Made by a program: the position numbers and the translations under genes
Shown: in pieces, positions 7,402 through 12,419 of the stretch
Numbering within the stretch: position 1 is the stretch's first letter
How the letters are laid out: the number at the start of each line of letters is the position of its first letter
NCBI GenBank assembly: GCA_015489185.1
Contig: WGAE01000256.1
Span: 1 to 14,164 of the forward strand
Source: Campylobacterales bacterium
Lineage (GTDB): Bacteria > Campylobacterota > Campylobacteria > Campylobacterales > QNZT01
Reading direction: 5' to 3'
DNA length: 14,164 bases
The notes under the pieces: generated by a model
Told to the model about the DNA's origin: nothing
Database searches by the model: none
What the model saw: only the letters and a program-made list of their open reading frames with translations

Positions 7402-7892
7402 CGGAGCTAATCGTACTCGATGTAGACGGATGTCTGACCGACGGTTCGATCATCTACACCCAAAACGGGGATGAGATCAAAGCTTTCAACGTCAAAGACG
7501 GACTTGCCATCGCCTGCTGGATACGCATGGGGAAAAAGGTCGCCATCATCACCGGACGCAACTCCAAAATTGTCGAACGCCGGGCAAAAGAGTTACACAT
7601 CACCCATTTCTACCAGGGTATACGCGATAAAAAGGCGCAACTGGAAGCGATCCTGAGAGAGGAGCATCTGACATTCGATCAGGTCGCCGTTATCGGAGAT
7701 GATATTAACGATTACCGGATGCTCTCTGCCGCCGGGCGTTCATTTGCACCTGCGGATGCCGCGTCTTATATTCGCGAGCATGTCCAGACGGTCCTTTCGC
7801 GCAAGGGCGGTGACGCCTGCGTGCGGGAGATGATCGAGATCATTCTCGAAGAGGAAGGATTGACCGGGGAGTTTCTGGCACAGTGGCTGTAA
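7398..7892 (+). CDS. kdsC: 3-deoxy-D-manno-octulosonate 8-phosphate phosphatase (KdsC type)
   Basis: KdsC removes the phosphate from Kdo 8-phosphate to give Kdo, the sugar joining lipid A to the core of lipopolysaccharide. The 164-residue product is a cap-less HAD phosphatase: DVDGCLTDG at 8-16 supplies nucleophile Asp8 and acid/base Asp10, ITGRNS lies at 51-56, a Lys pair at 78-79 matches motif III, and GDDINDYRML at 100-109 provides the magnesium-binding aspartates. The small C0-type fold with this exact opening is characteristic of KdsC tetramers. The start is a GTG overlapping the hisB stop; no better ATG exists before the first motif. The lptC start lies ten bases inside its 3' end. Adjacent lptC and lptA support a role in lipopolysaccharide rather than a general phosphatase. 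Confidence 0.92.
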   Translation: MTELIVLDVDGCLTDGSIIYTQNGDEIKAFNVKDGLAIACWIRMGKKVAIITGRNSKIVERRAKELHITHFYQGIRDKKAQLEAILREEHLTFDQVAVIGDDINDYRMLSAAGRSFAPADAASYIREHVQTVLSRKGGDACVREMIEIILEEEGLTGEFLAQWL

Positions 7893-8407
7893 AGATTTTT
7901 GCGATCATCCTGCTGCTTCTGGTGATGGAGATCACCTTTTTGAGTACCAAAGAGCCGATCACACTTGAAATTACGCACCCCAAACTCAATTTCAGCGACG
8001 TGACGTTCGAAAACCTCAAAGCGCATCTGATCACGCCGGAGGGGATGAAAGGCGAGATGACCGCATCCGCCGCACTCATCTATAAAACGCACGACCAACT
8101 CTATCATCCCGACGTCATTCTCTATTTCAAAGAGCGTAACGATACCGTCCGTGCCGACGAAGCGATCTACCGTTCGGGAATTTTGCACCTGCGTAACAAC
8201 GTTCGTTACCGTTCCGATAAAGTTTTCCTTTTAAAAAGTGACGATTTAGTGTATAATATCGCCAGAGAGCGCGCTGTTTCACACACCCCGTTTTGGATGG
8301 AGTATAACCGTTCCACCGCGGCGGGTAAAACCGTGCTTTACGATGCAAAAAACGGATACGTCAGAGCGCACGATATCGTATTCACCCATGAAGAAGAGGA
8401 TCGCTGA
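7883..8407 (+). CDS. lptC: LptC-like lipopolysaccharide transport protein
   Basis: LptC is a bitopic inner-membrane protein that takes lipopolysaccharide from the LptBFG transporter and hands it to the LptA bridge. The 174-residue product has one N-terminal transmembrane helix (about residues 4-19), then a beta-rich periplasmic domain with repeated strands such as ADEAIYRSGILHLRNNVRY, typical of the beta-jellyroll fold. Sequence conservation in this family is low, so the call rests on the topology, the beta pattern and the position between kdsC and lptA. The GTG start overlaps kdsC by ten bases. Starting at the later ATG (residue 15) would destroy the membrane helix. Two D/E-x-N-x-S/T sequons lie in the periplasmic part (Asn86 and Asn142). 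lptA follows without a gap. Confidence 0.82.
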   Translation: MAVKIFAIILLLLVMEITFLSTKEPITLEITHPKLNFSDVTFENLKAHLITPEGMKGEMTASAALIYKTHDQLYHPDVILYFKERNDTVRADEAIYRSGILHLRNNVRYRSDKVFLLKSDDLVYNIARERAVSHTPFWMEYNRSTAAGKTVLYDAKNGYVRAHDIVFTHEEEDR

Positions 8408-8866
8408 TTGAAAAAAGGCATTTTATTTTGGCTACTGTTACTGTCACTACCGCTTTTTGCCGAAAAGATTACCGTAACGGCAGACCGTTTCGAAGCGTTT
8501 GAAAAAAAACATATCTCCATACTGACCGGTCATGTGCATGTCACCAAAGGAAAGGACGACATCAAAGCGGATAAATTGATCATCGATTTCGACACGCACA
8601 ACAAACCCAAACGCTATACCCTTACCGGACATGTAACATTCGATATCGCTACCAGATCGCAACATTTTCGCGGCAATGCCCAAAAAATCGTTTACGATCC
8701 GTCACAAAAACAGTATATCGCAACCGGCAATGTCGTCTTACATGAAATAAACAGTGACAAAACACTTCAGGGTGAGAAGATCATTATCGACCGTATCAGC
8801 GGCAAAACTTCTATCAGCGGCAAACATAACCGACCTGTCAAATTTACCTTTACGGTTGAGGAGTAA
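8408..8866 (+). CDS. lptA: LptA/OstA-like periplasmic lipopolysaccharide transport protein
   Basis: LptA polymerises into the periplasmic bridge along which lipopolysaccharide moves to the LptDE translocon. The 152-residue product has a signal peptide (KKGILFWLLLLSLPLFA) cleaved before Glu19. The mature part is almost entirely beta strands in the OstA pattern: ITVTADRFEAF, ILTGHVHVTKGKDDIKADKLII, YTLTGHVTFD, IVYDPSQKQYIATGNVVL and LQGEKIIID. It is somewhat shorter than E. coli LptA (185 residues). The start is TTG, directly after the lptC stop, with AAGAAGAGGA at 8391-8400 as ribosome binding site. The pairing with lptC and kdsC confirms the pathway. The engB start follows its stop by two bases. 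Confidence 0.9.
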   Translation: MKKGILFWLLLLSLPLFAEKITVTADRFEAFEKKHISILTGHVHVTKGKDDIKADKLIIDFDTHNKPKRYTLTGHVTFDIATRSQHFRGNAQKIVYDPSQKQYIATGNVVLHEINSDKTLQGEKIIIDRISGKTSISGKHNRPVKFTFTVEE

Positions 8867-8868
8867 CA

Positions 8869-9480
8869 GTGGTCAAGATCACTGAAGCCTCTTTCATCAC
8901 CTCCGCCGCAGATATTTCACAGGCACTGGCGGAAGATATGAGCGAAGTGGCGGTACTGGGTCGCAGCAATGTCGGTAAGAGCAGTTTCATCAACGCCCTG
9001 ACCAACCGTAAAAATCTGGCAAAAAGCTCCGCTACACCCGGTAAAACACGCCTGATCAACTTTTTTGAGACAGTTTTTGACTGCAACGGCGAGAAATACC
9101 GTGCACGTCTGGTCGATCTGCCGGGATTCGGATATGCGAAGGTCTCCAAATCACAAAAAGCAACATGGCAAAAGAGTCTCAACGACTTTATCACCCGGCG
9201 CACGGCAATTCGCCTCTTTATTTTACTGCGGGACGCCAGACATCCGCATATGCCGATCGACGAAGATGTCTACGCCTATCTGCAACAGATCAAACGCCCT
9301 GATCAGGAGATTGTGGTCATTTTTACAAAAGGAGACAAACTCAATCAGAAGGGCAAAGCCGCGTTGCAAAAAGTCGCACCGGGGAGTCTGGTCGTCTCCA
9401 ATCTGAAAAAGAGCGGCATCGACAAAGCAACGGCGGTGATCTTCGAAAAACTCTTTTGCAAAAAGTGTCCAAATGTCTGA
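8869..9480 (+). CDS. engB: Ribosome biogenesis GTPase EngB (YsxC/YihA)
   Basis: EngB is an essential GTPase needed for assembly of the large ribosomal subunit; depletion in other bacteria also disturbs division. The 203-residue product has all G motifs: G1 GRSNVGKS (31-38), the switch region SSATPGKTR with its G2 Thr (53-61), G3 DLPGFGYA (83-90, the family-specific form), G4 TKGD (153-156) and G5 near SNLKKSG (177-183). The GTG start follows GAGGAG (8859-8864), which lies at the end of lptA. The gene after it starts eight bases inside its 3' end. The link between ribosome assembly and lipopolysaccharide genes is also seen in Campylobacter at this locus (from memory). Confidence 0.95.
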   Translation: MVKITEASFITSAADISQALAEDMSEVAVLGRSNVGKSSFINALTNRKNLAKSSATPGKTRLINFFETVFDCNGEKYRARLVDLPGFGYAKVSKSQKATWQKSLNDFITRRTAIRLFILLRDARHPHMPIDEDVYAYLQQIKRPDQEIVVIFTKGDKLNQKGKAALQKVAPGSLVVSNLKKSGIDKATAVIFEKLFCKKCPNV

Positions 9481-9940
9481 AATCAGTTACCAAAAACCGT
9501 TGCTGACGGATATTATTCAGATGCAAGAACTGGTTTTACCGGAAGTAAAGTCAGGGAAAATTCTCTTTCGCTCCGACGATGAAATCGCAACCAATATCCG
9601 ATCCTACACGGTAGCGAAACAAAACAACCGGATTGTCGGTTTCGTCGCGCTGCATATTCATACCGCCGTGCTGGCGGAGGTGCGCAGTCTGATCGTATCG
9701 GAATCGATGCGCGGCAAAGGTATCGGTGCGGCTTTGGTAGCGCACTGTAAAGAGGAAGCGAAACATCTGGGCGTACGGCAACTTTTTACACTCACTTATG
9801 AACAGCGATTCTTTGAACGACTCGATTTTACGGAGATTCCCAAAGAGTCTCTTCCCGAACATAAAATCTGGGCGGACTGTGTCAAATGCAAGCATTTTCC
9901 TATCTGCGACGAAGTCGCTTTAATCTACAACCTCTCCTGA
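9473..9940 (+). CDS. GNAT acetyltransferase, probable short N-acetylglutamate synthase
   Basis: The 155-residue product is a GNAT acetyltransferase. The acetyl-CoA pyrophosphate loop is RGKGIG (80-85), after strand AEVRSLIVS (68-76). The sequences LPEVKSGKIL (22-31), DDEIATNIRSY (35-45), GFVALHIH (56-63) and FFERLDF (113-119) recall the short, ArgA-like N-acetylglutamate synthases found without an amino-acid kinase domain. That enzyme acetylates glutamate as the first step of arginine synthesis. The C-terminus has a conserved-looking Cys set, CVKC at 136-139 and Cys145, in ADCVKCKHFPICDE, whose role is unknown. The ATG overlaps engB by eight bases. No other arginine gene is visible, so the substrate is an inference from family resemblance; another amine acceptor remains possible. 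Confidence 0.75.
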   Translation: MSEISYQKPLLTDIIQMQELVLPEVKSGKILFRSDDEIATNIRSYTVAKQNNRIVGFVALHIHTAVLAEVRSLIVSESMRGKGIGAALVAHCKEEAKHLGVRQLFTLTYEQRFFERLDFTEIPKESLPEHKIWADCVKCKHFPICDEVALIYNLS

Positions 9941-10362
9941 TCCTGCTGCTCTTTGCTGCAGCGATCATCTACGAGACGGTAGGATCGGTCTATCTCTTTT
10001 TAACGCCGCTGCTTGGGGTGGGATTTTTTTTCTGGCGAAGACACTATGAAGAGAAACGCTACTATTTCCCGATCGCACTCTTTTTTCTCTACACCCTCTA
10101 TTTCGAAATCGATCGCGACCTGATCCTCTTTTCGTTCATTTTGACATCCATCTTCTACCACTACTGGCTGGCGGGGTGGATCGAACACACCATCAACAGC
10201 ATACTGGTGATCGATCTGATCAACGTAGTGTGGGCTTACGGCGGCTATTATCTGTTCAACCTCTTTCTGGCGTTTATCTTCAACCTTCCGCTTCCCGCAT
10301 TCGATCAGCACTATCTGTTATACGCGATTACCGATTTTGTGATTGTGGTGCTGCTCTCATGA
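9886..10362 (+). CDS. Small polytopic membrane protein, MreD-like by position
   Basis: The 158-residue product is very hydrophobic, with about five or six membrane segments (roughly 16-29, 34-50, 60-74, 78-95, 105-133 and 142-158) and a basic N-terminus. Size, topology and the place directly before the PBP2 gene match MreD, the elongasome membrane protein, but I see no motif that proves it, and it may be a Campylobacterota-specific counterpart (compare Cj0651, from memory). The ATG at 9886 lies 55 bases inside the acetyltransferase gene in another frame. No later in-frame ATG, GTG or TTG would keep the first membrane segment, so this start is the only reasonable one. Its TGA overlaps the PBP2 ATG (ATGA), which points to coupled translation of the two. 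Confidence 0.75.
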   Translation: MQAFSYLRRSRFNLQPLLILLLFAAAIIYETVGSVYLFLTPLLGVGFFFWRRHYEEKRYYFPIALFFLYTLYFEIDRDLILFSFILTSIFYHYWLAGWIEHTINSILVIDLINVVWAYGGYYLFNLFLAFIFNLPLPAFDQHYLLYAITDFVIVVLLS

Positions 10363-12221
10363 AGCGTCGTATCAAACTGCTGGTATTTCTCTTTACCCTA
10401 TTTTGGATTGTGCTGCTTTCGCGACTCTACTATCTGAGTATCAAATCGAACCGCTACTATGAAGAGCTGGCGATGGAAAATGTCATCAAGACCGAATACC
10501 TTCTGCCTACTCGCGGAGAAATCAGGGATCGAAACGGCTCACTGCTTGCGGTAAGTAAACTGGGTTTTCGTATCGCACTCAAAGCGCATCTGAGTACAAA
10601 ACGACATCAGGCGGATCTGAACAGGACATTGCAACGCATCCACCGCTTCTTTCCCGACCAAAACACAACCAGACTCTTTATGCGCTATCGTAAACAGGAC
10701 AGTCCCTACAACCACGCGCCGCTGACTGTGATTCCGTTTGTACCGTATGATAAAGTGATCGCCTCATTTGTCAAACTGATTAAAGATAAAAATATCGTCG
10801 TCAAACCGGCATCGAAACGTTTTTATCCCTACGGCGAAACCGCATCGCATATTATAGGTTATGTCGCAAGGGCAAGCAAAGAGGATATCCAAAACGATGA
10901 AGTTGCCAAACGGGTGAAAATTGCAGGCAAAAGCGGTATCGAAAAGTATTATAACCGCCTGCTGGAGGGGGAACTGGGCAAACGGATTCTCAAGGTCACC
11001 GCCTCGAACAAACCGATCGAAACCCTGCTGGAAAAAGAGCCGCAAAAGCACAATATCGACCTGACGATCGATATACGCCTGCAACGTTTTATCGCCAAAC
11101 TTTTCGGTACCCAAAGCGGCGCACTAATCGTCATGAACGCCAAAACCGGCGCGATTCTGGCGGCTGGTAGTTATCCGACTTACGATATTAACAAATTTGT
11201 ACGCGGTATCAGCAAAAAAGAGTGGCAAAAGATGATCACCGATCTTGACCACCCTTTTACCAATAAATTTACACGCGGTCTCTACCCTCCGGGGTCCTCC
11301 ACCAAACCTGCCGTCGCTTTGACCTTCCTCGATTCGGAACTGATCACCCCCGAAGAGAAGTTTCTCTGCAGCGGCGTGATGGAGCTTGGAAGGCGTAAAT
11401 TTCGCTGCTGGAATCAATGGGGACACGGACCTGTCGATATGACCAAAGCGATCCGGGAGAGTTGCGACGTCTACTTCTACAAAGGGGGACTGCGTGTCGG
11501 GATCGATAAAATCGCGACCGATCTGAAACGCTACGGGCTTGGGAAAAAGACGGGAATCGATCTGCCCGGTGAATTTATCGGTACCGTACCGGATCGAAAC
11601 TGGAAAGTCCAAAAGTTCGGTGAAGCATGGTACCGCGGTGAAACACTCAATACCGTCATCGGACAGGGAAATTTTCTGGTCACACCGATTCAGGTGGCGA
11701 TGCTCACCGCCGCGATCGCAACCGGTCGCGAACCGATTCCCCATTTTCTCAGCCGCATCGACGATCGAAATATCACCTTCGATACGCTCGATATCTTCAA
11801 CAGCCGTGAAAAAGCGAAACTTCCGCTGATTCGTCACGCAATGTACGAAGTGTGTAATCATGAAAAAGGAACCGCCTTCAAGCATAATATCGCCGTCATC
11901 ACGATGGCGGGGAAAACGGGAACTTCTCAGGTCATCGGCATTCCGCAGGAGGAGAAAGAGCGGATGAGCGAGGATGAACTAAAATATTACCAGAAGTCAC
12001 ACGCCTGGTTTACCACATTTGCCCCTTTTGAAAATCCGCAGTATGTCATCACCGCAATCATCGAACACGGCGGACACGGGGGTGCGGCGGCGGGAGAGAT
12101 GGTTTCACTCGTCTACAACGAACTGGTCCGGCTCGGATATATCGATAAAAAATACGTCACACATCCGGAACACTTCCTTCCGACGGAAGAGCGGGATAAA
12201 AACATTCCGGTGCTGGATTGA
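10359..12221 (+). CDS. mrdA: Penicillin-binding protein 2 (peptidoglycan D,D-transpeptidase)
   Basis: PBP2 cross-links peptidoglycan during cell elongation, together with the RodA glycosyltransferase and MreC/MreD. The 620-residue product has a membrane anchor (residues 6-26), the class B pedestal beginning TRGEIRDRNG (51-60), and a transpeptidase domain from about 250. Its catalytic motifs are SSTK (Ser313 nucleophile, Lys316, in YPPGSSTKP), SCD (368-370, taking the place of SxN) and KTGT (519-522, in AGKTGTSQV). The pattern WFTTFAP at 550-556 is also typical. The frame is open 183 bases further upstream, but the ATG at 10359 directly precedes the anchor and overlaps the previous stop by four bases. 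Three D-x-N-x-T sequons occur in the periplasmic part (Asn88, Asn102 and Asn471). It is the last gene of the operon, ahead of a strong structured terminator region. Confidence 0.95.
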   Translation: MKRRIKLLVFLFTLFWIVLLSRLYYLSIKSNRYYEELAMENVIKTEYLLPTRGEIRDRNGSLLAVSKLGFRIALKAHLSTKRHQADLNRTLQRIHRFFPDQNTTRLFMRYRKQDSPYNHAPLTVIPFVPYDKVIASFVKLIKDKNIVVKPASKRFYPYGETASHIIGYVARASKEDIQNDEVAKRVKIAGKSGIEKYYNRLLEGELGKRILKVTASNKPIETLLEKEPQKHNIDLTIDIRLQRFIAKLFGTQSGALIVMNAKTGAILAAGSYPTYDINKFVRGISKKEWQKMITDLDHPFTNKFTRGLYPPGSSTKPAVALTFLDSELITPEEKFLCSGVMELGRRKFRCWNQWGHGPVDMTKAIRESCDVYFYKGGLRVGIDKIATDLKRYGLGKKTGIDLPGEFIGTVPDRNWKVQKFGEAWYRGETLNTVIGQGNFLVTPIQVAMLTAAIATGREPIPHFLSRIDDRNITFDTLDIFNSREKAKLPLIRHAMYEVCNHEKGTAFKHNIAVITMAGKTGTSQVIGIPQEEKERMSEDELKYYQKSHAWFTTFAPFENPQYVITAIIEHGGHGGAAAGEMVSLVYNELVRLGYIDKKYVTHPEHFLPTEERDKNIPVLD

Positions 12222-12222
12222 G

Positions 12223-12414
12223 TCCTCTGAAAAAGTGTTGATTGAACGAAAGCTTTATCATTTGAACATCCAAACCGAACGATTGCCGAAGGCAAAAAAA
12301 GTGCACCCAACCCCGAAGGGGCGCTTGCGTTTGCACTTTTTAGTTCGGTTTGGATGTGTTCGCGAAGCGACAAATGGTAACTTGCTTGAGTGAAATTCAC
12401 ACTTTTTCAGAGGA
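12223..12414. repeat. 192-base structured inverted repeat between convergent genes
   Basis: The ends are a perfect 16-base inverted repeat: TCCTCTGAAAAAGTGT at 12223-12238 and its complement at 12399-12414. Inside, TTATCATTTG (12255-12264) pairs with 12371-12380 apart from one G-T, and ACATCCAAACCGAAC (12266-12280) pairs perfectly with 12343-12357. Next, AAAAAGTGCA (12296-12305) pairs with 12332-12341. Three small hairpins with C(GAA)G tips are set into the frame: TTGCC-GGCAA (12283-12295), CCCC-GGGG (12311-12321) and TCGC-GCGA (12360-12370). The whole can fold as a branched cruciform or RNA. It carries no credible gene. It could be a non-autonomous mobile element (MITE or REP-like) or an elaborate bidirectional terminator. 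I found no clear target-site duplication. Confidence 0.8.
12296..12341. terminator. Bidirectional intrinsic terminator core
   Basis: A ten-base stem, AAAAAGTGCA with TGCACTTTTT, encloses a loop holding a CCCC-GAA-GGGG hairpin. On the plus strand the stem ends in five T after mrdA. On the minus strand it ends in a run of seven T (12294-12300) after the outer-membrane protein gene, and the inner hairpin reads as a CUUCGG tetraloop. Both convergent genes can therefore stop here. Confidence 0.65.
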
Positions 12415-12419
12415 GGTGA

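Noticed and set aside
10176..10358. Upstream extension of the PBP2 frame by 61 codons
   Set aside because: It lies inside the membrane-protein gene, encodes a basic non-hydrophobic stretch, and would bury the membrane anchor. The ATG at 10359 overlaps the previous stop as expected.
11124..11885. Minus-strand open frame of 253 codons inside mrdA
   Set aside because: It covers the transpeptidase domain, whose catalytic motifs are unambiguous on the plus strand. The antisense product has no recognisable features.
12223..12414. Integron attC recombination site
   Set aside because: Although palindromic with side hairpins, it lacks the RYYYAAC and GTTRRRY core boxes at its ends, and no integron cassette or integrase gene is nearby.
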